A DNA stretch of 64,000 nt from JANXUF01 sp043747685 (GTDB lineage Bacteria > Actinomycetota > Acidimicrobiia > Acidimicrobiales > Ilumatobacteraceae): positions 24,155 to 88,154 of the forward strand of contig JAYTOR010000076.1 in the NCBI GenBank assembly GCA_043747685.1, read 5' to 3'. The notes beneath the pieces are model-generated. The model was not told the DNA's origin, did no database searches, and was given only the letters and a program-made list of their open reading frames with translations. Position 1 is the first letter of the stretch. Each line of letters starts with the position of its first letter. The position numbers and the translations under genes are program-made. Positions 1-8,403 of the stretch are shown one piece after another.

Positions 1-473
1 ACAGCCACCTCGACATCACGTTGCGCAGCCACGATGTCGGGGGTATCACGCGACGCGACGTGCGTCTCGCACGCCTCGTCAGCCAGTTCGCCGATGGGCT
101 CCGTGCGACGCCACTGACCGCAGAGCTCCAGGTCGTCACGCTGGCGCTCGACACCACCGATTCGGACGAGATCAGACCGTTCTGGCAGGCCGTGCTCGGC
201 CTCGAGCCGGAAGCTGGATTCGATGATTTCCTCTTCGACTCCGATGGTCATACACCGGGCCTGTTCCTCCAGCAGACCGACGCTCACGAACCGCCGAAGC
301 AGCGTTTCCACATCGACATCGACGTACCCGCTGACGTTGCATCGGCTCGGATCGGAGCAGCACTCGATGCTGGCGGAACGCTGGTCTCCGACGCCCACTC
401 GCCGGCATGGTGGACGCTCGCCGACGCTCAAGGCAACAAGGTCGATATCGCGACCTGGCAGGGTCGCGACTGA
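1..473 (+). CDS. Pterin-4a-carbinolamine dehydratase / VOC-domain fusion (5' end missing)
   Basis: The reading frame is open from base 3, so the gene starts left of the window. The first visible residues (SHLDITLRSHDVGGITRRD) match the C-terminal end of 4a-hydroxytetrahydrobiopterin dehydratases, where a TxDxGG-type stretch precedes the final helix. From about visible residue 40 a glyoxalase/VOC-like domain follows (ELQVVTLALDTTDSDEI, then a FHIDIDVP strand). The first enzyme normally recycles the pterin cofactor of aromatic amino acid hydroxylases; the VOC half may bind a metal or small ligand. Fusions of these domains occur in actinomycetes. A TTG at 21 could be read as a start, but it would cut off the dehydratase end, so I treat the gene as partial. 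The substrate of the VOC half is unknown. Confidence 0.75.
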   Translation, partial: SHLDITLRSHDVGGITRRDVRLARLVSQFADGLRATPLTAELQVVTLALDTTDSDEIRPFWQAVLGLEPEAGFDDFLFDSDGHTPGLFLQQTDAHEPPKQRFHIDIDVPADVASARIGAALDAGGTLVSDAHSPAWWTLADAQGNKVDIATWQGRD

Positions 474-709
474 GCCACGACGGAGCCACTGCTACTCGGA
501 CGGCTCGCCGATGCCGAATCGGTTGCCGCAACGTGCGTGTGTCGCCGGTGATCGTGTCGTGATCGGTTCTCGCATCTGCCCGGCGGCACGACTACGGCGA
601 CGAAGGAGCACGGCGGCGTGGCGGTGGCGTTGCGCAGGTAGGACACTCAGGCGGCGCAGGCGCGGTAGCTTCCTGTTCCGACATCGAGCACGGCAGGAGT
701 TGGTAGCAA

Positions 710-1408
710 ATGAAGCAGGCGAGGTTCACGACTGTGCTGTTCGACCTCGACCATACGCTGCTGGACTCCGATGCCTCCGAAGCATTGGCGTTCGAGCAGG
801 CGCTGCGAGCAGCCGGCGTCGACGAACCGCACCGTCACCTGCCGGCGTACGACCGCATCAACACGGCGCTCTGGCATGCAGTCGAACGACAGGAGATCAC
901 ACCTGGACAGGTACGCACCACCCGGTTCGAACAACTGATCGCCGAGGCCGGATTGGACGCAGATCCAACACAGCTGAGTGACGGCTTCGCTCTCGGCCTC
1001 GGCCAGCACGGAGAGCTCTATCCCGGAGTGTTGGAGATGCTCGAGGCCGTCGCCGAGCATGCGTCACTCGGCCTCGTCACCAACGGGCTCAGCGATATTC
1101 AACGAGCGCGGATCGAGCGTCTCGGCATCGCCCGGTACTTCCAGGCTGTGGTGATCTCCGCCGAAGTCGGTTGCTCGAAGCCGTTCACTGCGATCTTCGA
1201 TATCGCTTTCGAACGACTCCGCAATCCGTCCAAGGCGTCGTCGTTGATGGTCGGCGACAGCCTCAGCTCGGACATCCAGGGCGGTACGAATTACGGCATC
1301 AACACGTGCTGGTACAACTGGCGCAACACAACCCCCGGTGAACTCGACCGCTTCGACTTCGAGATCGCCGACCTCGACCTGCTTCTACCGATCGTCGCGA
1401 CGACCTGA
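710..1408 (+). CDS. HAD-superfamily nucleotidase, YjjG-like
   Basis: A 232-residue HAD hydrolase. Motif I is FDLDHTLLDSD near residue 11, the motif II region reads LVTNG, the conserved Lys lies in GCSKPF and motif IV is MVGDSLSSDI. The helical cap between residues 20 and 90 and the overall length fit the YjjG/non-canonical pyrimidine 5'-nucleotidase group, which removes phosphate from odd or damaged nucleotides. A GGAG sequence sits about 12 bases upstream of the ATG. It stands alone between the VOC fusion and a Tim44-like gene, so the context does not identify its substrate. Other soluble HAD phosphatases share these motifs. Confidence 0.85.
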   Translation: MKQARFTTVLFDLDHTLLDSDASEALAFEQALRAAGVDEPHRHLPAYDRINTALWHAVERQEITPGQVRTTRFEQLIAEAGLDADPTQLSDGFALGLGQHGELYPGVLEMLEAVAEHASLGLVTNGLSDIQRARIERLGIARYFQAVVISAEVGCSKPFTAIFDIAFERLRNPSKASSLMVGDSLSSDIQGGTNYGINTCWYNWRNTTPGELDRFDFEIADLDLLLPIVATT

Positions 1409-1445
1409 TCGTCAGAACACACCAGCACCCAGAGACACGACACCC

Positions 1446-2720
1446 ATGCCGACGCCACCTCCGCCAATCTCCCAACCGCCACCACCACCACCACCACCAG
1501 ACCTATACAGCGTCGATGCGGCGATTGCCGCGATCAAGTTACGCGACGCAGCCTTCGACCTCGACCTGTTCCTTGCCGAGGCGCAGCAAGCATTCTGGCT
1601 CGTCGGCCGGGCGCATGCCGAGTGCAAGCCCGAACTGTGCCGTGCGGTGCTCTCGGCGGATCTGGCAGCTCGCGAGCAGACCGAGATCACCGAAGCGTGC
1701 CAACACGGCAAGATCATCGCCCCAGCGCCGGACGACGCTTCGTCCGGTCGCCTGATGTCGCTATCGAGCGATGCCTTCGACGACACCGCAGTGGTTCACT
1801 TCACCTCGACCTGGAGACCGGTCGCCACGCCTGGCCCGACGGGACAGCGGCAACCGCACGACGGCCACGACGATCCGGACGTCGACCGCCGGGATCAGCA
1901 CTGGTGCTTCCAGCGCCTCTCCGGATCTCTTACCATGCATGCCGCCCAGGGAGAGCGCTGTCACAACTGTGGTGCTTCGCTCGATGCCAGCACCGGCTCG
2001 TGCCGTTTTTGCGGTGCGGCGATGAGCGCCGGGAGTGGCTGGCGGGTGATCCGCATCGACGACATCGACCCGCAGCAACTGGGCGGCGTCGAGGGAGCAG
2101 CGACAGCCGTGCAGTCGATGATCGCCGAGCTCTCGTCCCACCGGCAATTCAACCAACCGGTCCCGGCAACACTCGGGCGGCGCCTTCACGTCGGGCGGTG
2201 GATCGGTCGCCTCGTCACGCTGTTCGTTGCCCTTGCCATCGTGGTCTTCATCGGCGCCGGGTTGAACAATTCGCTGCACAGCGCCGTCGTCAAGGTGTTC
2301 CCCTCGCTCAGGCATCCGGAGTTCGGCGGACCGCTCGATCTGCAGGGTGAATTGCAGGCGAGCCAACTGCACGCCGTGCTCGACGGAGCACCGTTCGTCT
2401 TCCGTGGCACGTGCGACAAGCAGGTCTCCAAGACTGCGTGGGTGTTCAGGACGAAGCTTGTCGACGGTTCTTCGTTCACCATGACGATCTCGCTGCCGCC
2501 GGGCAGCGGTGGACAGGGAGTACACAGCCCGCCGGAACTGCAGTTGACCGCCGAAGCGGACAACGGAGCCCGATCACAGTTGTGGGCGCTGGTTGGCGAA
2601 TCGCCGAACGCCAGCCTCACCGTCGATTCGTCGGGCGACTACCTGCAATTCTCGGACATGATCTCCAGCAGCGGTGGGACACTGTCAGGTCATCTCGCCT
2701 GGTCGTGCGCGCTGAAATGA
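1446..2720 (+). CDS. Tim44-like domain membrane protein with zinc ribbon
   Basis: Starting at the ATG at 1446, the protein has a proline-rich N-terminus (about residues 1-18), then a Tim44-like/NTF2-fold segment (AFDLDLFLAEAQQAFW; residues 34-150), a four-cysteine zinc ribbon (CHNCGA...CRFCGA, residues about 175-195), one transmembrane helix (LVTLFVALAIVVFIGAG, about 255-275) and an extracytoplasmic C-terminal part of about 150 residues with one CDK...C pair. The frame is open upstream to 1338, but that part is antisense-like tail of the HAD gene and lacks Tim44 features. Bacterial Tim44-like proteins are poorly understood and may bind membranes or partner proteins. The palindrome at 2745-2791 follows directly. 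Confidence 0.7.
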   Translation: MPTPPPPISQPPPPPPPPDLYSVDAAIAAIKLRDAAFDLDLFLAEAQQAFWLVGRAHAECKPELCRAVLSADLAAREQTEITEACQHGKIIAPAPDDASSGRLMSLSSDAFDDTAVVHFTSTWRPVATPGPTGQRQPHDGHDDPDVDRRDQHWCFQRLSGSLTMHAAQGERCHNCGASLDASTGSCRFCGAAMSAGSGWRVIRIDDIDPQQLGGVEGAATAVQSMIAELSSHRQFNQPVPATLGRRLHVGRWIGRLVTLFVALAIVVFIGAGLNNSLHSAVVKVFPSLRHPEFGGPLDLQGELQASQLHAVLDGAPFVFRGTCDKQVSKTAWVFRTKLVDGSSFTMTISLPPGSGGQGVHSPPELQLTAEADNGARSQLWALVGESPNASLTVDSSGDYLQFSDMISSSGGTLSGHLAWSCALK

Positions 2721-2744
2721 CGCCGCCGGTCGCCTCGTGTGCCG

Positions 2745-2791
2745 CCCGCGTCACCGAATCCCGCAGCATCTGCGATATCTCGTGACTCGGG
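2745..2791. repeat. Intergenic palindrome, copy A
   Basis: Two 22-base arms (2745-2766 and 2770-2791) flank a 3-base loop. The right arm contains CTGCGATATCTCGTGACTC, identical over those 19 bases to copy B; the left arm has diverged, leaving about 16 of 22 positions able to pair. It lies between the converging ends of the Tim44-like gene and the E2 gene, so it could act as a terminator here, but other copies lie in non-terminator positions. Confidence 0.8.
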
Positions 2792-2797
2792 CCGCTG

Positions 2798-4222
2798 TTA
2801 CGACATGAAGAGCAACGCAGGGGTCTCCAACAGTTCGCGGATTCTCTGGATGAACTGGGCGGCGTCGAAGCCATCGACCACGCGGTGGTCGAACGACGAC
2901 GAGAGGTTCATCATCTGGCGGGGCACCCACTGGCCGTCGACGTAAACAGGTCGCTGGACCATCTTGTTGACGCCGATGATCGCTACCTCCGGATAGTTGA
3001 TGATCGGTGTCGAGACGATGCCGCCAACGGCGCCGAGGCTGCTGATGGTGATCGTCGAGCCGCTCAATTCGGCGAGTTTGATCGTCCCGTCCCGCGCTCC
3101 GGCAGCGAGCCTCGCGACCTCCGTCGCCGAACTCCACAGATCGTGCGATTCCGCATGTTCGAGCACCGGCACCATCAGCCCCTTGGGGGTTTGCGCGGCG
3201 ACGCCGAGGTGTACGGCGCGGTAGCGCTGCACCACGCCGGCCTCGTCGTCGAAGCGGGCGTTCATCTGCGGGAAGTCGACGACGGCGACGATGACGGCGC
3301 GCATCAGGAACGGCAGCATCGTCAGCTTCGGCAGACCGGCAGCACGGTCGTCGTTGAGTTGGGCGCGAAGTCGTTCGAGTTCGGTCATGTCGATTTCGTC
3401 GACGTACGTGAAATGCGGGATGCGATCCTTGGCGATCTTCATCCGCTGGGCGATATTGCGGCGCAGACCGACGATCTTGACCGCCTGTACCTCGTCAGCA
3501 GCGGCTGCCGCATCGACCACCGTAGAGCCATGAACCGATCGGTACACAGCCACGGCGCTCGTGAGATGGGTATCGAGGTCGGCGTGCTCGACTCGGCCAT
3601 CCGGTCCGCTTCCGACAATCTCGCCGAGGTTGATGTCGAGTGCCTGCGCCCGCCTGCGGACGGCTGGCGCAGCAAGTGGCTTCGACGTCGCTGCGCCCAG
3701 CTTCGTGGACCGAGCCGGACGAGGTTGGGATACGGCTGGCCCAGTCGACGGGGTTGCGCTGGACGGGGTTGTACGCGGCGCTGTCGGCGTCGGCGGCCCT
3801 CCCGCAGACACGACCCGGGCGGTCGGCCGCTCGCTCGCTACATCGGGCTGCATGTCGGCGGCGAGGTGCGACTCCGAAGCCAGCGCGACGACGCCCTCCG
3901 GCAGCGCGGCCGTCGCACCGCCACCCGATGCGTCGCCGTTGTCGTCCGGGTTCTCGGCTGCACTCTGATCAGCGTTGTGGTCTGCGAGATCGATCCAGAT
4001 GAGGTCGGAACCGACCGGCACGAGATCGCCGATCTCGGCACCGAGTCTGACGATCTTTCCGGACACGGGCGACGGCAATTCGACGGTCGCCTTGTCGGTC
4101 ATCACCTCGACGATCGGATCGTCTTCGCCGATCGTGTCGCCGACGTTGACGTGCCAGGCAACGATCTCCGCCTCGGCGATGCCCTCTCCGACGTCTGGCA
4201 GTTTGATCACATAGCTGCTCAT
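2798..4222 (-). CDS. bkdC: Dihydrolipoamide acyltransferase (E2) of branched-chain 2-oxoacid dehydrogenase
   Basis: A 474-residue E2 subunit. It has an N-terminal lipoyl domain with the lipoyl-lysine in VMTDKATVE (K44), an Ala/Pro-rich linker, a peripheral subunit-binding domain (APAVRRRAQALDI...GSGPDGRV) and a C-terminal acyltransferase domain ending with the catalytic DHRVVDG motif. It transfers the acyl group made by E1 to CoA within a large cytosolic complex. The ATG at 4222 follows the E1beta stop by one base (TGAGATG), so translation is probably coupled. The frame stays open to 4297, but that part overlaps E1beta and is unlike E2 proteins. A pyruvate-type E2 is the main alternative; the E1alpha sequence favours branched-chain substrates. 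Confidence 0.93.
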   Translation of the reverse strand: MSSYVIKLPDVGEGIAEAEIVAWHVNVGDTIGEDDPIVEVMTDKATVELPSPVSGKIVRLGAEIGDLVPVGSDLIWIDLADHNADQSAAENPDDNGDASGGGATAALPEGVVALASESHLAADMQPDVASERPTARVVSAGGPPTPTAPRTTPSSATPSTGPAVSQPRPARSTKLGAATSKPLAAPAVRRRAQALDINLGEIVGSGPDGRVEHADLDTHLTSAVAVYRSVHGSTVVDAAAAADEVQAVKIVGLRRNIAQRMKIAKDRIPHFTYVDEIDMTELERLRAQLNDDRAAGLPKLTMLPFLMRAVIVAVVDFPQMNARFDDEAGVVQRYRAVHLGVAAQTPKGLMVPVLEHAESHDLWSSATEVARLAAGARDGTIKLAELSGSTITISSLGAVGGIVSTPIINYPEVAIIGVNKMVQRPVYVDGQWVPRQMMNLSSSFDHRVVDGFDAAQFIQRIRELLETPALLFMS

Positions 4223-4223
4223 C

Positions 4224-5438
4224 TCAGGCCGCGACCACTCTTTTGAACGCCGCTCCGACGCGCGCCGGGCCGGGGAAGTAGTCCCACTCCTGGGCATGCG
4301 GATAGGGCGTATCCCAGCCGGTTACTCGCTCGATCGGGGCCTCCAACGAGTAGAAGCAACTGGCCTGAACTGTCGCTGCCAACTCCGCACCGAAACCACT
4401 CGTCAGCGTTGCCTCGTGGACGATCACACAGCGGCCGGTTTTGGCAACTGACGCCTCGATCGTGTCCGTGTCGAGTGGCAGCAGTGTGCGCAGGTCGATC
4501 ACTTCGGCGTCGACACCACTTTCCTGGGCGGCGACCTCGCAGACATGCACCATCGTTCCGTACGTCAGCACAGTCAGGTCGTTCCCGGATCGGCGGATGG
4601 CGGCACGACCGAGCGGTATGCGGTAGTAGCCGTCCGGCACGACGCCGAGTGGATGACTCGACCACGGCACGACCGGCCGTTCGTAGTGCCCGTCGAACGG
4701 ACCGTTGTAGATCCGCTTCGGCTCGAGGAAGATCACCGGATCGTTGTCCTCGATCGCCGCGATCAGCAGACCCTTGGCGTCGTAGGGATTCGACGGCATC
4801 ACCGTCTTCAAGCCGCAGACGTGGGTGAAGATGCTCTCCGGGCTCTGGCTATGCGTCTGGCCACCGTGAATGCCTCCACCGCATGGCATCCGCACCGTCA
4901 TTGCCGCAGTGAATTCGGCTCCGGACCGGTAACGCAGCCTGGCTGCCTCGGAGATCAACTGGTCGAGTCCGGGATAGACGTAGTCGGCGAACTGGATCTC
5001 GGGAACCGGCCGCAGACCGTACGCTGCCATGCCGACGGCGACACCGATGATCCCGCCCTCGGCGATCGGCGTGTCGAAGACCCGATGCACCCCGTACTTC
5101 TGCTGCAGTCCGTCAGTGCACCGGAACACTCCACCGAAGTAGCCGACATCCTCCCCGAAGGTCACGACGTCTTCGTCGCGCCCGAGCATCACGTCGAGCG
5201 CCGAGCGGATGGCGATATTCATCGCCATCGGGCGACTGGTCAGTTCACCTGCTTGCTCGTTCGTCATCCCGCTCGTCATGCTCATCTCGTCTGTGTCGTC
5301 GTTGTCGACCGTGTCATTGTCGGCTGTGTCATTGTCGGCTGTGTCGTTGTTGTCGGCTGTGTCATTGTCGGCTGTGTCGTTGTCGGCTGTGTCGTTGTCG
5401 ACCGTGTCATTGTCGGATGTGATCTGCGTGGCGGCCAT
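4224..5438 (-). CDS. bkdB: Branched-chain 2-oxoacid dehydrogenase E1 beta subunit with repeat N-terminus
   Basis: Residues from about 70 on are a typical transketolase-like E1beta: MNIAIRSALD, GEDVGYFGG, the GIHGGQTHSQSPE stretch and a C-terminal LRTLLPLDTDT segment. It binds thiamine diphosphate together with E1alpha and decarboxylates branched-chain 2-oxoacids. The first ~50 residues are unusual: about eight near-identical five-residue units of the type ADNDT/VDNDT. The ATG at 5438 is supported by a GGAAGG ribosome site about 8 bases upstream and by its position one base after the E1alpha stop (TGAGATG), so the repeat is probably translated. Internal methionines near residues 51-73 could give a normal-length protein. 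Operon: E1alpha-E1beta-E2. Confidence 0.92.
   Translation of the reverse strand: MAATQITSDNDTVDNDTADNDTADNDTADNNDTADNDTADNDTVDNDDTDEMSMTSGMTNEQAGELTSRPMAMNIAIRSALDVMLGRDEDVVTFGEDVGYFGGVFRCTDGLQQKYGVHRVFDTPIAEGGIIGVAVGMAAYGLRPVPEIQFADYVYPGLDQLISEAARLRYRSGAEFTAAMTVRMPCGGGIHGGQTHSQSPESIFTHVCGLKTVMPSNPYDAKGLLIAAIEDNDPVIFLEPKRIYNGPFDGHYERPVVPWSSHPLGVVPDGYYRIPLGRAAIRRSGNDLTVLTYGTMVHVCEVAAQESGVDAEVIDLRTLLPLDTDTIEASVAKTGRCVIVHEATLTSGFGAELAATVQASCFYSLEAPIERVTGWDTPYPHAQEWDYFPGPARVGAAFKRVVAA
5291..5420. repeat. Tandem 15-bp repeat inside the start of bkdB
   Basis: About eight copies of a 15-base unit (GTGTCATTGTCGGCT on the + strand, with T/G and C/T changes, and one copy carrying three extra bases). 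The unit length keeps the reading frame, so copy-number change would only lengthen or shorten the acidic Asn/Asp/Thr N-terminus of E1beta. Confidence 0.9.
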
Positions 5439-5439
5439 C

Positions 5440-6672
5440 TCACCCTTCCAACTCTCGCTGCTGCCGGCGTAGGTGCGGCGGCATCACTTCGAAGACGTCG
5501 TCGAAGATGCTCTTCGAACTGGCCACCCGTCCATCGAGCAGGGTTCCGTAGCTCTCTGCCTCCTTCGCCGCCTCGAGCACGAGTCGTTCGATGTCGGCAT
5601 GAAGGTCTGCGTGCTGCTCGTGCGACCAGGCACCACTGGCGATCAGGTGCCGCTGCAGGCGGTCGATCGGGTCACCCAACGGCCATGATTTCCATTCGTC
5701 TTTCGGCCTGTACTTCGAAGGATCGTCGGACGTCGAGTGTGCAGCGGCGCGATACGTCACCCATTCGATGACCGTCGGGCCGTGGTTCGATCGCGCCCGC
5801 TCTGCTGCCCATCGTGTTGCAGCGACGACGGCCAGGTAGTCGTTGCCGTCGACCCGCAGCCCGGGAATCCCGTAGCCGATCGCCCGGGCAGCGAACGATG
5901 GTCCTTCGCCACCGGCGATGCCCTGGAACGACGAGATCGCCCACTGGTTGTTGACGACGTTGAGGATCACCGGCGCGTCATAGGTCGAGGCGAACGTCAG
6001 CGCATGATGGAAGTCGGCTTCCGCCGTCGCGCCCTCACCGACGACACCGGAGGCGATAGCGGTATCGCCCTTGATCGCCGAAGCCATCGCCCAACCGACC
6101 GCCTGGATGTACTGCGTTCCGAGGTTGCCGGAGATCGAGAAGAACCCGACGTCCTTGGCCGAATACATGATCGGCATCTGCCGGCCGCGCAGGCGGTCCT
6201 GTTCGTTGGAGAACACCTGGCACATCATCTGCACAAGCGGCCAGCCTCTGGCGACGAGCCATCCCTGCTGCCGGTAGGTCGGGAAGAACATGTCGCGCTG
6301 GCCGAGTTCGAGCGCCTGACCGACGGCGATCGCCTCCTCGCCGGTCGAGGCGATGTAGAACGAGGTCTTGCCCTGGCGTTGCGCCCGAAGCATCCTGGCG
6401 TCGTAGGCGCGGGTCGTCATCATCGCCCGCAGCCCGACGATCAACGCCTCGGCGCGGATCTCGGGTGCCCACTGGCCGACTGCGACACCATCGTCGCCCA
6501 GTACACGAATCAACGAGTACGACAGGTCGCGCAGTTCCGCTGCGGCGGCGGCGACATCAGGACGTTGGACCGCACCAGGATCGGAGATCTGCACGTAGGA
6601 GAAGTCGGGCTGCTCGCCCGGGCGGGCGAGCGGCTCAGGTACCCGGAAACGAAGTGGCGGTGCTTCGGCCAT
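5440..6672 (-). CDS. bkdA: Branched-chain 2-oxoacid dehydrogenase E1 alpha subunit
   Basis: A 410-residue E1alpha. The thiamine diphosphate region runs from GDTAIASGVVGEGATAE to NVVNNQWAIS, and the phosphorylation-loop region reads AHSTSDDPSKYR, which is closer to branched-chain than to pyruvate dehydrogenases. It decarboxylates branched 2-oxoacids (from Val, Leu, Ile) with E1beta, feeding acyl-CoA pools used in branched fatty acid synthesis. The start ATG at 6672 has a strong AGGAGG about 7 bases upstream. It is the first gene of the bkd operon; the promoter should lie in 6673-6810. No dedicated E3 (lipoamide dehydrogenase) gene is in the window. Confidence 0.93.
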   Translation of the reverse strand: MAEAPPLRFRVPEPLARPGEQPDFSYVQISDPGAVQRPDVAAAAAELRDLSYSLIRVLGDDGVAVGQWAPEIRAEALIVGLRAMMTTRAYDARMLRAQRQGKTSFYIASTGEEAIAVGQALELGQRDMFFPTYRQQGWLVARGWPLVQMMCQVFSNEQDRLRGRQMPIMYSAKDVGFFSISGNLGTQYIQAVGWAMASAIKGDTAIASGVVGEGATAEADFHHALTFASTYDAPVILNVVNNQWAISSFQGIAGGEGPSFAARAIGYGIPGLRVDGNDYLAVVAATRWAAERARSNHGPTVIEWVTYRAAAHSTSDDPSKYRPKDEWKSWPLGDPIDRLQRHLIASGAWSHEQHADLHADIERLVLEAAKEAESYGTLLDGRVASSKSIFDDVFEVMPPHLRRQQRELEG

Positions 6673-6810
6673 CTGCCCTCCTCGAGCTCACCAGCCCACG
6701 ACACGGACCGACGGACTCAACCTACCCCGCAGCAACTGACCCCCAGAAAATCCGCAAGTCCTGACCGCCGTCCTCGGCCGGTTGGGCAGCGTGGTGTGCT
6801 GTCGACCCCA

Positions 6811-7842
6811 TCAGCTCATCGGTTTCCCGGTCGCCACGGTCCGTAGCCAGGGCAGCAAGCTTGTTCTGACGTTCGGGTCCGCCATTTTGAACGCCATCAT
6901 CTCCTCATCCCACGACTCGTACATCGTGACGATGGCTTCGGCGATGTCTGGGCGTCGCAGCAGCACCGACACTGGGGCGATCTGTGTGCGGATGGCGAAC
7001 AGAATCGCCCCGGTCCGAGGGAGCTTCGTCAGCGTCTGACGCTCACTGCGGATCCAGTACGGCGAACCGTCCTCACCGATCGGCACCGTGGCCGACAAGG
7101 CGGCGGACAAGGTGGCGGACAAGGTGTCCGACGTCATCATCGCCTTCGATATCGGCAAGAACAGCGCGTGTGTCGGCTTGAGCGACATGTTGCGCCGCCA
7201 GACCGGGTTCCCGACTCGCATGCGATCGAAGAAGCGGACGATCCGGCTCTCCAGTTCGTCGTGGTGACCGATCGGCTGATGGATCGCCGCCATCCCCAGA
7301 CCGAGCTTCTCGTGGAGCCGCCAAACAGATGGGAAGCACACGAACGCCCCGTCGAGCCGCCAATGCCCGTCTCGCTGGTTCATGATGCACAGGTCGTCCT
7401 GGACGAGCAGGCCTGCCTCGACGAGCGGATGCCGACCGCCGCCGACGACGGTGCTGGGGCCGATCAGTCCTCGGGCGGTTGCCCAGCCGAGCACCAGCTC
7501 GAACACCTCGATCGCTGCATCCTCCGCCGTCGGTAGCACGGCGAACACGTCATCCCTGCGCTCGTCGACGAGACGGAGTCGTAACGAGCGCTCGTACTCC
7601 TGCCGTTCGTCGATCTGGAACCAGTCCTCGACCATGAGTGAGTGCGTCCCCATCCGGTTGTACGGCGGAGCCGGGTCGAGTTCCAGCTCGTCGAGCCACG
7701 ATGGCGCAGCATCGCGCCACATATCGATGTACGGCTCCGCCCGTTGGCGATACTCGGCCACGACGCTTGCATCGAACTCCACGATCGAACGGTACCCGCC
7801 CGCAGTGCCGACCTCTGTCGCGGCGCCATGCACGCCGTGCAC
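6811..7842 (-). CDS. DUF3445 heme-dependent oxidative N-demethylase-like protein
   Basis: The sequence carries the family landmarks in order: HSLMVEDWFQID, LLVQDDLCIMN, WRLDGAFVCFPSVWRL.EK.G, IHQPIG and a VRFFDR segment. DUF3445 proteins include the alpha subunit of heme-dependent oxidative N-demethylases, which remove methyl groups from small amines; the substrate here is unknown. The frame is open from a GTG at 7875, overlapping the upstream gene; the GTG at 7842 follows that gene's stop and has a GGAGG 13 bases upstream, so I prefer it, without certainty. It is coupled to the flavin-fold gene 7845-8342. A SATLSAALSAT stretch near residue 250 is a short internal repeat. Confidence 0.75.
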   Translation of the reverse strand: MHGVHGAATEVGTAGGYRSIVEFDASVVAEYRQRAEPYIDMWRDAAPSWLDELELDPAPPYNRMGTHSLMVEDWFQIDERQEYERSLRLRLVDERRDDVFAVLPTAEDAAIEVFELVLGWATARGLIGPSTVVGGGRHPLVEAGLLVQDDLCIMNQRDGHWRLDGAFVCFPSVWRLHEKLGLGMAAIHQPIGHHDELESRIVRFFDRMRVGNPVWRRNMSLKPTHALFLPISKAMMTSDTLSATLSAALSATVPIGEDGSPYWIRSERQTLTKLPRTGAILFAIRTQIAPVSVLLRRPDIAEAIVTMYESWDEEMMAFKMADPNVRTSLLPWLRTVATGKPMS

Positions 7843-7844
7843 CG

Positions 7845-8342
7845 TTACTTGGCGACCTCCGGGGAGCGCTGCCACATCACTGCGCCGTCGAAGCTCAGCG
7901 TGTAGTCGGGAACGAACTCGATGATCACCCGGTGGGGCGAGTCGAGGAACTTCTCGAACACGGTTGCCGCCGGCTCCTCCGGCCGCAGTCGCCGGGAGAA
8001 CTCAGGGTAGAACCAGTCCTTGGTCTCCCGGTCGGCGTGCACGATGCAGTTGCCCTTGTAGGTCACCGTCTTACCGCGGCCATTCGGCGTGCCCGTCCCG
8101 TTGATGCAGATCGAGGCACGTGGGAATCGGCGGACTGCGCTGATCCTCGCCCGCTTCTCGGCTGCGGTCAGCCAGATGCGGCCGTCCTTCGGCAGGTACG
8201 ACATCACCACGCCGAACGCCTCGCCGGCGCGGTTCGTCCACATGAACACGCATTCACTCTGCGCATCCACCAATTGCTTCTCGAGCTCCGGCGTGAGCGC
8301 GCATTCCGTTAGGTCTTCGTAATTGTCATCATCAATCCCCAT
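7845..8342 (-). CDS. Pyridoxamine 5'-phosphate oxidase-fold protein
   Basis: A 165-residue split-barrel protein of the PNPOx/FMN-or-F420-binding group. Visible signs are the strands VFMWTNRAGEAFGVVMSYL and GRIWLTAAEKRARI, a RRFPRASICING strand typical of the dimer-forming barrel and a late YTLSFDGAVMW strand. It may reduce or bind a flavin, F420 or heme-degradation product; the sequence does not decide. It directly precedes the DUF3445 gene, so the pair is probably one transcript, perhaps as a redox partner. The ATG at 8342 is preceded by GGGG. Confidence 0.8.
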   Translation of the reverse strand: MGIDDDNYEDLTECALTPELEKQLVDAQSECVFMWTNRAGEAFGVVMSYLPKDGRIWLTAAEKRARISAVRRFPRASICINGTGTPNGRGKTVTYKGNCIVHADRETKDWFYPEFSRRLRPEEPAATVFEKFLDSPHRVIIEFVPDYTLSFDGAVMWQRSPEVAK

Positions 8343-8403
8343 CCCCGAACTGTAGGCACCTCAGTGCTCCCGTCGCGATATCGGGCGACGAAATGCGGGG
8401 GGT

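Noticed and set aside
4545..5771. Long + strand open frames across the bkd operon and similar ones over glgX, treS and crtI
   Set aside because: They are antisense shadows of well-supported enzymes, with Arg/His/Asp-rich composition typical of such frames.
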